Source: Roseateles puraquae (GTDB taxonomy: Bacteria > Pseudomonadota > Gammaproteobacteria > Burkholderiales > Burkholderiaceae_C). From it: 64,000 nt of DNA. This document shows, piece after piece, positions 45,554 to 53,807 of the stretch. The stretch is from contig NZ_NISI01000001.1 of assembly GCF_002205845.1 (NCBI RefSeq), positions 620,001 through 684,000 of the forward strand, given 5' to 3'. Under the pieces are notes generated by a model. It was given only the letters and a program-made list of their open reading frames with translations, did no database searches and had not been told where the DNA came from. Position 1 is the first letter of the stretch. Each line of letters begins with the position of its first letter. Both the position numbers and the translations under genes were made by a program.

Positions 45554-47491
45554 ATGGCCATCTCGCTCACCACCACCGTCACCACAACGCCGCCGCTCAC
45601 GGTCTCGCAGTTCTACACGCCTGCCGGTGCCACGCCCGGCAATGTGGGCCTGTGCCTGTCGGGTGGCGGCACGCGAGCGGCCTGCGCGGCCATGGGGCAA
45701 TTGCGCGGGCTGAGCTACCTGCAGGCCAACGGGGCCAGCCTGCTGTCGCAGGTCAAGGCCTTGTCGACGGTGTCAGGCGGGTCGTGGCTGGGCGTGCCCT
45801 ATATGTACATGCCGGCCAGTGGCTCCGATGACACCACCTATCTCGGCACCTACAACGCCAATCAGGGCGCACTCACCGTGGGCGAACTGGGTTCGCTGCC
45901 GCCCGGCAACGCCGGCAACCCCTTCACGTCGGACACCTTCTCCCTCGTGGCGATCGCTGGCACTGCCTGGCTGCTCTACATCGCGACCAACAAGGTCAAC
46001 CCAGCCGATCCTTTGCCTGCCAACATGCTGTGGCAGACGGTCATGGGGCTGAACATTCTCTCCCCCTACGGCCTGTATGCACCGCGAGAGAACTTCGAGC
46101 CCAACGACCTGTTCTCTGCCACGTCCGAGAGCCTGAACGCCATCCTCACCGCCAATCCCGCACTCAAGACGACGACTGCCCACACCTTCGCCGCCGGCAG
46201 CGGCTTCGCGCAGCGTCCCTTCCATATCTGCAACATGGGCATGATGGTGAGCGTCAAGGGGCTGGACCTGCCGCCCCTGGCGCCGGTCCAGGCGACCGGC
46301 TACGGAAGCGGTGTGGTCGGGTCACCCAGCTTCGGACCTGCGCAGGCACTGGATGCCAACGGCCTGCCCGTGGGCGGCGGCCTGGTGGACTCTTTCGCAC
46401 TGCCTTCCAGCTTCGTCAGTCTGAGTGGCGACACCGCCACCGTGCAGCAAGTCCGCCCCTGGGCGCTCACCGACATCATGGGCACCAGCAGCGCCGCATT
46501 TGCCGACGAGATCTGGACCACGATCGGCTATTGGCAGAAGAACCCACCCGCCTTCAAGGCGTGGCTGGAGAAGGAAAGCCTGGCTCTGCTGAAGTGGATC
46601 GACCACATGCTCTCCGCCGATGCGCAGCGCTTGGCTCGGGACATCCTCGATCATGCGGCGAGCCCCCTGTCAGCATCGGCGCAGGCGCATCCTGCCGTCG
46701 CAGAGGCCTCCTCCTTCCCGGTGGACCTCATCCCGCAGTACCCATCCTGGCCCGTGGGAGGCACCGAAACCAAGTCAGGCAGCAACCCCAACCACTACGC
46801 CGACGGCGGCAGCCTCGACAACAGTGGCCTGTGCAGCCTGCTGTCCTACAGCGATATCGACAGCGCCATCGTCTGCATCAATTCCATGGTGCCCCTTTCC
46901 GCGGCGAGCTGCGGCATCCCGAGCCCGGCGGGCAGCCCGATGGGCTGGGTCGTGGGCAGCCAGGTCTTGGTGGACGACACCATTCCGCCCCTCTTCGGCT
47001 ACCAGCCCTATGACGACAAGGTGGGCTACCAGCCCTACCCCGACACCCAGCCGAACACGGTACCCCAGCAGAACCGCGCCTTCGCACGCAACCAGATCTT
47101 TGCGGCCAGCGACTTTGCCCCCTTTCTGAGGGCGCTCTGGGCCGCAGCGGGCAGCAAGAACCCCGCAAGCGGGCCGGCCGTCCTGTCGCAATCGCTGCAG
47201 GTGAAGGCCAACAGCTGGTTTGGCGTCCCGGCGCGGCGCGCGCCCATGACCATCGTGTGGGTCTACCTCAACTACGCCACCGACTGGGCGGCCCAATTCG
47301 ATGGCAACGCCGCCGTGCAACAACTCGTCACCAGCGAACTGGCCAACAGCCGCTTCCCCAACTACAGCACGTTCGACACGCAACTCACCGCCACCCAGAT
47401 CAACCTGATGGCCCACCTGACGTCATGGTGTGTCGTGACGGCGGAGCAGGAGACTCAGGTGTTCTCCAGCCTCTTCAAGTCCCCGGCGTGA
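45554..47491 (+). CDS. Phospholipase of the cytosolic-PLA2/patatin superfamily
   Basis: 645 residues. The oxyanion motif LCLSGGGTRA is at residues 34-42; the nucleophile elbow is TVSGGSWLG with S74; the catalytic Asp is D417 in YADGGSLDNSG. The spacing (over 340 residues between Ser and Asp) and the S-G-G-S-W elbow resemble eukaryotic cPLA2/lysophospholipase-type enzymes rather than compact bacterial patatins. No N-terminal signal peptide or lipobox is visible. Start: ATG at 45554 with GGGGAGG nine bases upstream. The gene is isolated, so substrate and destination are open. Confidence 0.8.
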   Translation: MAISLTTTVTTTPPLTVSQFYTPAGATPGNVGLCLSGGGTRAACAAMGQLRGLSYLQANGASLLSQVKALSTVSGGSWLGVPYMYMPASGSDDTTYLGTYNANQGALTVGELGSLPPGNAGNPFTSDTFSLVAIAGTAWLLYIATNKVNPADPLPANMLWQTVMGLNILSPYGLYAPRENFEPNDLFSATSESLNAILTANPALKTTTAHTFAAGSGFAQRPFHICNMGMMVSVKGLDLPPLAPVQATGYGSGVVGSPSFGPAQALDANGLPVGGGLVDSFALPSSFVSLSGDTATVQQVRPWALTDIMGTSSAAFADEIWTTIGYWQKNPPAFKAWLEKESLALLKWIDHMLSADAQRLARDILDHAASPLSASAQAHPAVAEASSFPVDLIPQYPSWPVGGTETKSGSNPNHYADGGSLDNSGLCSLLSYSDIDSAIVCINSMVPLSAASCGIPSPAGSPMGWVVGSQVLVDDTIPPLFGYQPYDDKVGYQPYPDTQPNTVPQQNRAFARNQIFAASDFAPFLRALWAAAGSKNPASGPAVLSQSLQVKANSWFGVPARRAPMTIVWVYLNYATDWAAQFDGNAAVQQLVTSELANSRFPNYSTFDTQLTATQINLMAHLTSWCVVTAEQETQVFSSLFKSPA

Positions 47492-47516
47492 TACGGCCGC
47501 GAAGGGCGAAGCGCAG

Positions 47517-48773
47517 TCAGACCAACACTTCCACGCAGGCCGGGTGGCCCAGGAACCCCTCCGGGCTGGCGCTGCGACCATAGGCCCCGCTCTGGAAGAT
47601 GACCGCCAGGTCGCCCACCTCGCCGCGCGGCATGTCCATGCGGTCGGCCAGCAGGTCCAGCGGCGTGCATAGCGGGCCGACGACGCTGGCGGCTTCGACA
47701 GCGGTCTCGGTGCGGCCCTGGGGTTGGATGGTCGCCGGGTAGTTCTTGCGCAGCACCTGGCCGAAGTTGCCCGAGGCCGACAGGTGGTGGTGCAGGCCGC
47801 CATCGGCCACCAGGAAGACCTGGCCGCGCGAGACCTTGCGGTCGACGATGCGCGTCACGTAGACACCCGCCTCACCGACGAAGTAACGCCCCAGCTCGAT
47901 GACGAGCTTGGCCTGCGGCAGTTCGGCCCGCGCGCGGGCCTGCAGCGCGGCGAGGTTGTCGCCGATGGGGGGGAGATCCAGGCGCGCCTCACCCGGGAAA
48001 TACGGAATGCCGAAGCCACCGCCCAGGTTCAGGAACTTGACCGGTGACGGCGCGGCCTCGGCCAGGCGCAGGGCCAGTTCAAAGCTCTTCTGCTGCGCCT
48101 CGCAGATGGCCTCGGCCTTGAGGTTCTGCGAGCCGGCGAAGAGGTGAAAGCCTTCGAAGGCGACACCGTCGCCCGCCAGCTGGCCGACCTGGGCCAGCAC
48201 GTCGGGCACGGTCTCGGCGTCGATGCCGAACTGCTTGGGGCCACCGCTCATGCGCATGCCCGAGCCCTTGAGCTCGAAGTCGGGATTCACGCGCAGGGCG
48301 ACGCGGGCCGGCAGACCCAGGCGCTGCGAGGCGGCCGCGAGCACCTTCAGCTCGCGGGCCGATTCCACGTTGACCAGCACGCCCGCCGCCACCGCCTGGC
48401 CCAGCTCGATATCGCGCTTGCCGGGGCCGGCGAAGCTGATTTCGTGCGGGTCGGCGCCGGCATTCAGTGCCACCTGCAGCTCGCCCGCCGAGGCCACGTC
48501 GATGCCATCCACCAGCCCGGCCATCAGCCCCACCACGGCCGGCATGGGGTTGGCCTTCATCGCGTAATGCAGCTCGATGCCCTGCGGCAGCGCGGCGCGC
48601 AACTCGGCGACGCGGGCTTTCAGCAGGCCGCGGTCGTAGGCGTAAAACGGCGTCTGCCCCACGCGCTCGGCCAGCACCGACAGGCGCTGCCCGCCCACCA
48701 GCAACTCGCCGTTGTCGGCGACAGGGAACTGCGACATGGCCACATGGGCCGGCGGACGTTTGGCTTCGGTCAT
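47517..48773 (-). CDS. PLP-dependent decarboxylase, exosortase-A-associated type
   Basis: 418 residues, fold III (alanine racemase-like) decarboxylase related to LysA. PLP lysine K73 in HYAMKANPMP; phosphate-binding NLGGGFGIPYF; substrate-site VVGPLCTPLD and SGAYGRSAS. In Burkholderiales and Nitrosomonas-like bacteria this LysA-like enzyme sits beside an acyl-CoA ligase in exosortase-A polysaccharide loci, as here. Biosynthetic diaminopimelate decarboxylase is less likely from this context. It overlaps the ligase stop (ATGA on the minus strand). It converges with the phospholipase gene. Confidence 0.88.
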   Translation of the reverse strand: MTEAKRPPAHVAMSQFPVADNGELLVGGQRLSVLAERVGQTPFYAYDRGLLKARVAELRAALPQGIELHYAMKANPMPAVVGLMAGLVDGIDVASAGELQVALNAGADPHEISFAGPGKRDIELGQAVAAGVLVNVESARELKVLAAASQRLGLPARVALRVNPDFELKGSGMRMSGGPKQFGIDAETVPDVLAQVGQLAGDGVAFEGFHLFAGSQNLKAEAICEAQQKSFELALRLAEAAPSPVKFLNLGGGFGIPYFPGEARLDLPPIGDNLAALQARARAELPQAKLVIELGRYFVGEAGVYVTRIVDRKVSRGQVFLVADGGLHHHLSASGNFGQVLRKNYPATIQPQGRTETAVEAASVVGPLCTPLDLLADRMDMPRGEVGDLAVIFQSGAYGRSASPEGFLGHPACVEVLV

Positions 48774-50359
48774 GAGCTGTGGCGAGCGACCCAGTCCGTG
48801 GACAGGGTCTTGCGGTCAATCTTGCCGTTGGGGTTGCGCGGCAACGGGCCGCGCTGGGCCTCCACGCCGTGCGGCACCATGTAGGCGGGCATGCGGGCCT
48901 TGCAGGCGGTGGCCAGTGCGGCGATGTCCAGCTCGGCCACGCCCTCAGGCGGCGTGGCGATGACCTGGATGGCCTGGCCCAGCGTGTCGTGATCGACCCC
49001 GAAGGCCACGCATTCACCCACCAGGCCGGTGGCGTAGAGCACTTCCTCGACCTCGGTGGGGCTGACGCGGTAGCCCGAGGTCTTCATCATCTCGTCACGG
49101 CGGCCGACGAAGTACAGGAAGCCCTCGGCATCGCGGCGCACGGTGTCACCCGAAAACACCGCGAACTCCGGCAGCTGCAGGCCGCCCTCGCGGCCGCCGA
49201 CGCCGGCCGGCAGCGGCTTGTAGCGCTCGGCGGTCTTCTCGGCGTCGTTCCAGTAGCCCAGGCCCACCAGCGCGCCGCGGTGCACCAGCTCGCCCGGCTC
49301 GTCGGGGGCGCATTCGCTGCCGTCCTCGCGCAGCACGAGGATCTCGGCGTTCGGGATGGCGCGGCCGATGGAGTCGGGCCGGCGGTCCACCTCCTCGGGC
49401 GGCAGGTAGGTCGAGCGGAAGGCTTCGGTCAGGCCGTACATCAGGAAGGGCTTGGCCGAGGGCGCCTTGGCGCGCAGCAGGTCGAGCGTGGCGCGGGGCA
49501 TGCGGCCGCCGGTGTTGGCGAAGTAGCGCAGGTGCTGGTCGATGGCGGCGGGCCATTCGAGCTGGGTGAGCTGGATGTACAGCGGCGGCACGGCGGTCAG
49601 GCCCGTGACCTTCTCGCGCTCCATCGCCTTGAGCACGTCCTTGGGCAGCAGGTAGTTCAGCAGTACCACGCGCGCACCGCTGTGGAAGGCCGTGGTCAGC
49701 TGACTGAAGCCGGCGTCGAAGGACAGCGGCAGTGCCGCCAGCAGGGTGTCGCTGGCACGGTTTTCAAGGTAGCTGGCCACGCTCTTGCCGCCGGCCACCA
49801 TGTTGCGGTGGGACAGCACCACACCCTTGGGCCGGCCGGTGGAGCCCGACGTGTACAGGATGGCGGTCATGTCGGTGTCGATGACGCGGTGCCCCGCGCG
49901 CTTGGGCGCAGCCAGCAGCGCGGCCCAGTCGTGCACTGGCACGGGCGCAGCGCCGGTGCCGCTGGTCAGCACGACGTGCTTGACCGACGGGCATTGCGCC
50001 AGCACCTCGCCCAGCTGGGCCAGCCGCTCGGGCGACGTGACGAGCACCCGCACCTCGCAGTCACGCAGGATGAAGCCCACCTGCTCCGGCTTGAGCAGCG
50101 GGTTCAGCGGCACGAAGACGCCACCGGCAGCCGGCGCACCGAAGCTCGCCACCACCGTCTCGAAGCGCTTTTCAAGATAGATGGCCACCCGCTGGCCACG
50201 CGCCAGGCCCAGCGCCATCAGGCCGCTGGCAAAGCCGCGAACGGCAGCGTCAAGCTCACCGTAACTCAGCGTTGCCGTGCCGTAGGTCAGGGCCGGTGCG
50301 TCGGGCGTGCGCTCGGCGGCAACGGCCACCAACTCGTTCAGCAAGGTCGATTCGGGCAT
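48770..50359 (-). CDS. Acyl-CoA ligase (AMP-forming), exosortase-A-associated type
   Basis: 529 residues, ANL superfamily. The P-loop-like motif is ILYTSGSTGRPKG; later motifs are MYGLTEAFRSTYLPPEE and the hinge GRRDEMMKTSGYRVSPTEVE, and the catalytic lysine region NPNGKIDRKTL. It probably loads an acyl or amino-acyl group for the acyl carrier protein encoded divergently. The start is the ATG at 50359 (MPESTLLNELVAVAAERTPD); the upstream extension is non-homologous. Divergent spacing to the acp gene is 136 bases and includes a GC-rich palindromic element. Confidence 0.9.
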   Translation of the reverse strand: MPESTLLNELVAVAAERTPDAPALTYGTATLSYGELDAAVRGFASGLMALGLARGQRVAIYLEKRFETVVASFGAPAAGGVFVPLNPLLKPEQVGFILRDCEVRVLVTSPERLAQLGEVLAQCPSVKHVVLTSGTGAAPVPVHDWAALLAAPKRAGHRVIDTDMTAILYTSGSTGRPKGVVLSHRNMVAGGKSVASYLENRASDTLLAALPLSFDAGFSQLTTAFHSGARVVLLNYLLPKDVLKAMEREKVTGLTAVPPLYIQLTQLEWPAAIDQHLRYFANTGGRMPRATLDLLRAKAPSAKPFLMYGLTEAFRSTYLPPEEVDRRPDSIGRAIPNAEILVLREDGSECAPDEPGELVHRGALVGLGYWNDAEKTAERYKPLPAGVGGREGGLQLPEFAVFSGDTVRRDAEGFLYFVGRRDEMMKTSGYRVSPTEVEEVLYATGLVGECVAFGVDHDTLGQAIQVIATPPEGVAELDIAALATACKARMPAYMVPHGVEAQRGPLPRNPNGKIDRKTLSTDWVARHSS

Positions 50360-50403
50360 GAAGCTCTGGCGTGAGACAGGGAGCAAACAGTGAAAAAAGT
50401 ATC

Positions 50404-50462
50404 TCACGCGCCCCCGGGCCGAGGGGTGCCCGCCCCCCGGGGCCGAGGGGGCGCGCCGCTAA
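50404..50462. repeat. GC-rich palindromic element between ligase and acp genes
   Basis: Runs of C and G form overlapping inverted repeats (GCGCCCCCGGGCCGAGGGGT, then GCCCCCCGGGGCCGAGGGGG). The GCCCCCC...GAGGGGG core resembles the element at 41205-41217. It fills most of the divergent promoter gap upstream of the acyl-CoA ligase start and the acyl carrier protein start. Confidence 0.5.
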
Positions 50463-50495
50463 ACTGAGCGGCTGCTTTTTCGGACGCCTGACCCC

Positions 50496-50750
50496 ATGGA
50501 CCAAGCCCAGGTTCTCAGCCACGTGCTGAGGCTTCTCGACGACGTGCTGAGCCTGAACGGCCGCGCCCAGACCTTCACCCGCGACACGGCCCTGCTTGGC
50601 GCCCTGCCCGAGCTGGACTCCATGGCCGTGGTGAGCTTGATCACTGCGCTCGAAGAGCAGCTCGGCCTGGTGGTGGACGACGACGACATCGATGGCGACA
50701 CCTTCGCCACGGTGGGCTCGCTGGCCGACTTCGTCGCCGCGCGGCTCTGA
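50496..50750 (+). CDS. Acyl carrier protein
   Basis: 84 residues with the phosphopantetheine attachment motif ELDSMAVVSL (S42). Acidic segment VVDDDDIDGDTFATVGSLADF matches the helix III region of ACPs. It is adjacent to the acyl-CoA ligase and a FemAB-like acyltransferase gene, so it is likely a dedicated carrier for a modified acyl or amino acid used in the polysaccharide pathway, not the fatty-acid ACP. It is the first gene of a plus-strand unit. Confidence 0.92.
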   Translation: MDQAQVLSHVLRLLDDVLSLNGRAQTFTRDTALLGALPELDSMAVVSLITALEEQLGLVVDDDDIDGDTFATVGSLADFVAARL

Positions 50751-50785
50751 CCCCGCCCTCTCCACCCCAAGCCCCCGGGTATCGA

Positions 50786-51970
50786 GTGGCTCCCGTTCAA
50801 CCTCCGCTGCGCGCCGTGCCGCGCAACCCGGTGCCCGGCCCGCACAACGTCCAGGCCGACGCCGAACCGGCACGCCTGCACTGCCTGCTCGATGAACCGG
50901 ACATGCAGTTCACGACCAGCGGCCGCGCGGCCATCCTGCTCGGGCTGGAGGCGCTGGGCCTAGCGCCGACCGACCGGGTGCTCGTGCCGAGCTATCACTG
51001 CCCGACGATGGTGTCGCCCGCGCTCGCCCTGGGCCTGCCGGTGGGCTTCTACCCGATCGACGCCAGCGGCCGCCCGTCGCTCGAATGGCTGGAGCAGCAC
51101 GCACCGGCCGACACCCGCGTGCTGTGCGCGGCGCACTACTTCGGATTGCCGCTGGACCTTCGCCCCGTCAAGGCCTGGTGCGAGGCGCGCGGGGTGCTGA
51201 TGCTCGAAGACTGTGCGCATGCGATGTTCGGCCAGGGCCCGGGCGGCCCGGTCGGCGCGCTGGGTGACGTGGTCATCGCGAGCCTGCCGAAGTTCTTTGC
51301 TGTGCAGGAGGGCGGGCTGCTGCGACTGCGCGCGCCCCAGCACAGCGCGCCCCCCCTTCGCCCGGCCGGCGCGGTGGCGGAGCTCAAGGCCTGGTTCGAC
51401 ACGCTGGAGATCAGCGCCAGCCACGGTCGCCTGGGCGGCTGGGGCCTCTGGGCCCGTCCGCTGCTGGCCGCCAAGCGCGCCGTGCGCCGCGCGCCCGCGC
51501 CGGCAGCCGTGGCTGCAGCAGCGCCCGAAGCCTTCGACCCGAGCGGCAACTACGCCCGCATCGACATGGCCCTGAGCCACCGGGCGCCGTGCCGCATCAC
51601 CCTCGACACCGCCACGCGCTCGGCACGGGGCCGTGTGACCGCCCAGCGGCGCCGCCACTACCAGGCCATGGTGGCCGCCGTGAACGGCCGCCGCGGGGTG
51701 CATCCGCTGTTCCCTGAACTGCCCGCGCAGGCCGCGCCTTACGTGATGCCCCTGTGGGTTGACCAGCCCGACCCGGCCTACCGCAGCCTGCGCGAGCGCG
51801 GCGTGCCCGTGTCGCGCTGGGACTGGCTCTGGCCGGGCGTGCCCGACATGGCCGGCGACCAGGGCAAGACCTGGTCCCACCACGTCCTGCAGGTGCACTG
51901 CCACCAGGACATGACGGACGAAGACCGAGACTGGGTGATCGGCAGCGTGCTGGCCCTGTGTGAGCGTTGA
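50786..51970 (+). CDS. DegT/DnrJ-type PLP-dependent aminotransferase-like protein
   Basis: 394 residues. Fold-type I PLP features are TTSGRAAILLGLEALGL (cofactor loop), VPSYHCPTM, MLEDCAHAMFG with D142 (ring-nitrogen contact) and SLPKFFAVQEGG with the presumed Schiff-base K169. DegT-like enzymes aminate nucleotide sugars at C3 or C4, but this member also has an unusual Ala/Arg-rich insertion near 235-265. GTG start at 50786; no convincing SD. It lies 35 bases after acp. Confidence 0.78.
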   Translation: MAPVQPPLRAVPRNPVPGPHNVQADAEPARLHCLLDEPDMQFTTSGRAAILLGLEALGLAPTDRVLVPSYHCPTMVSPALALGLPVGFYPIDASGRPSLEWLEQHAPADTRVLCAAHYFGLPLDLRPVKAWCEARGVLMLEDCAHAMFGQGPGGPVGALGDVVIASLPKFFAVQEGGLLRLRAPQHSAPPLRPAGAVAELKAWFDTLEISASHGRLGGWGLWARPLLAAKRAVRRAPAPAAVAAAAPEAFDPSGNYARIDMALSHRAPCRITLDTATRSARGRVTAQRRRHYQAMVAAVNGRRGVHPLFPELPAQAAPYVMPLWVDQPDPAYRSLRERGVPVSRWDWLWPGVPDMAGDQGKTWSHHVLQVHCHQDMTDEDRDWVIGSVLALCER

Positions 51971-51984
51971 CCTGGAAGCTAGCC

Positions 51985-53013
51985 ATGAACATCGAATGGA
52001 AGATCGTCCCGGCGCGTGAGCTCGCATCGCTGGCCGCGTCGTGGGATGCCCTGCAGGCCCGGCTGCTGCCGCATGCCTTCTTGCGCACGCATTTCCTGCT
52101 GCCGTTGCTTGAACAGTTCGGCACCGGCCAGGAGTTGCTGGTCTACAGCGAGGGCGCCGACGGCTGGACCGTGGCCTTGCTGGTGCAGCCCATCGGGCAA
52201 GGCCGCTGGAACACCTTCCAGCCATCGCAACTGCCCCTGGGCCCCGCGCTCCTGCCCGACGGCAACACCGAGGCCTTGTTGCAATCGCTGCTGCGCCGCC
52301 TGCCGGGGCTGGCGTTGTCGCTGGGCCTGACCCAGCAGGACACGCTCTTCTGCAAGGTCACCGCCGACACGCCCACCTTGCGCCGCCAGCACTACATCGA
52401 CACCGCGTGGGTCGACATCGAGACGGACTTCGACACCTACTGGGAAGCCCGCGGCAAGAACCTGCGCCAGAACAGCCGCAAGCAACTGAAGAAGGTCGAG
52501 GGCACCGGCGTCACGCCGCGCCTGGACGTGATCGAGGCGGCAGACGAGGTCGCGACTGCGCTCGCCCAGTATGGCGAGCTCGAAACCAGCGGCTGGAAGG
52601 CGGAGCTGGGCACCGCCATCTCGATGGAGGGCGCGCAGGGCCGCTTCTATCAGCGGGCCCTGGAGGGCGCGGCCCGTGCCGGGCAGATGCGCATCTACCG
52701 CTACTGGTTCGGCGAGGAGGTCGTCGCCATGGACTTGTGCGTGCACCAGGGCGACTGTCTGGTCATCCTGAAGACGGCCTACCAGCAGGCCCACCATGCG
52801 GTGTCGCCCTCCACGCTGATGCGGGTCGACGAGTTCCGCGCGCTGTTCGCTGAAGGGCGCTTCAAGCGCATCGAGTTCTATGGGCGCGTCATGGAGTGGC
52901 ATACCCGCTGGACCGAGGCCTCGCGCCCCCTGGTGCACCTGACCGCATTCCGCTGGGGCTGGCTCAAGGCCCTGCAGGACTGGCGCGCAAGACGCGCCCC
53001 CGCCACGGCATGA
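51985..53013 (+). CDS. FemAB/CelD-like GNAT N-acyltransferase
   Basis: 342 residues. Two GNAT-like halves; the C-terminal one has FDTYWEARGKNLRQNSRKQL, then GQMRIYRYWFGEEVVAMDLC and LRVDEFRAL-type LMRVDEFRALFAEG, typical of CelD/BcsL acetyl- or aminoacyl-transferases found in polysaccharide loci. The ATG at 51985 is chosen; a slightly longer frame starts at 51967. It probably acylates a sugar amine or carries an amino-acyl group from the ACP. The stop overlaps the next ATG. Confidence 0.82.
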   Translation: MNIEWKIVPARELASLAASWDALQARLLPHAFLRTHFLLPLLEQFGTGQELLVYSEGADGWTVALLVQPIGQGRWNTFQPSQLPLGPALLPDGNTEALLQSLLRRLPGLALSLGLTQQDTLFCKVTADTPTLRRQHYIDTAWVDIETDFDTYWEARGKNLRQNSRKQLKKVEGTGVTPRLDVIEAADEVATALAQYGELETSGWKAELGTAISMEGAQGRFYQRALEGAARAGQMRIYRYWFGEEVVAMDLCVHQGDCLVILKTAYQQAHHAVSPSTLMRVDEFRALFAEGRFKRIEFYGRVMEWHTRWTEASRPLVHLTAFRWGWLKALQDWRARRAPATA

Positions 53014-53807
53014 AGCGCGCGCCCGAGGTCTTCTTCCTGCCGGCGGGCAGTGAGCAGCGCCTGTGCCTGTTCCACGCACCGGCCGGCACGCCGCGCAGTT
53101 GCGTGCTCTACCTGCACCCCTTCGCCGAGGAGATGAACAAGTCGCGCCGCATGGCCGCACTCGCCTGCCGGGCGCTGGCCGACGCGGGTCACGCGGTGCT
53201 GCAGATCGACCTGCGCGGCTGCGGCGATTCGTCGGCGGACTTCGGCGATGCCACGTGGCCGGACTGGCAGGCCGATGTGCAGCTCGCGCTGCGCTGGCTG
53301 GACAGCCGCCACCCGGGCATGCCGTTGTGGCTCTGGGGGTTGCGCGCCGGCGCGCTGCTGGCCGCGGGCGACTGGGGGCGGCCGGTCAATTTTCTGCTGT
53401 GGCAGCCCATGCCCAGCGGCAAGCTCGCACTGCAGCAGTTCCTGCGGCTGAAGCTCGCCGCGGAGATGGCAGGCGGCGGCGGCAAGGGGCTGATGGAGCA
53501 GATGAAGGCCCAGTTGGCCGCCGGCGAAGCCGTCGAGGTGGCGGGCTACCGGGTTCACCCGGCGCTGGCCTCGGGGCTGGAGGCCGCACGCCTCACACCA
53601 GCCGGCCCTGCGGGCCGCGTGGCCTGGATCGAAGTCTCGGCCCAAGCGGGCGACACCCTCAAGCCAGCGAGCCTGCAAGCCCTGCAGGCCTGGCAGGAAG
53701 CCGGCTGGACCGTGAGCAGCCAGGTCGTTGAAGGGCCGAGCTTCTGGGCCACGACCGAGATCGAGTTGGCCCCGGCCCTGATTTCCGCCACCGTGGAGGC
53801 CCTGTGA
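53010..53807 (+). CDS. Exosortase-A-associated alpha/beta hydrolase 2
   Basis: 265 residues, alpha/beta-hydrolase fold, cytoplasmic. Oxyanion-side motif YLHPFAEEMNKSRRMAA and DLRGCGDSSADF are typical of the exosortase-associated hydrolase-2 family. The nucleophile-elbow position reads GLRAG: the usual Ser is replaced by Arg, so a normal esterase mechanism is doubtful. Starts at the ATG that overlaps the acyltransferase stop (ATGA); overlaps hydrolase 1 as TGATG. Confidence 0.85.
   Translation: MKRAPEVFFLPAGSEQRLCLFHAPAGTPRSCVLYLHPFAEEMNKSRRMAALACRALADAGHAVLQIDLRGCGDSSADFGDATWPDWQADVQLALRWLDSRHPGMPLWLWGLRAGALLAAGDWGRPVNFLLWQPMPSGKLALQQFLRLKLAAEMAGGGGKGLMEQMKAQLAAGEAVEVAGYRVHPALASGLEAARLTPAGPAGRVAWIEVSAQAGDTLKPASLQALQAWQEAGWTVSSQVVEGPSFWATTEIELAPALISATVEAL

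Noticed and set aside
47517-48773. Biosynthetic diaminopimelate decarboxylase (lysA)
   Set aside because: Fold and PLP motifs fit LysA, but overlap with the acyl-CoA ligase and the neighbouring exosortase-associated hydrolases and ACP point to the specialised exosortase-linked relative.
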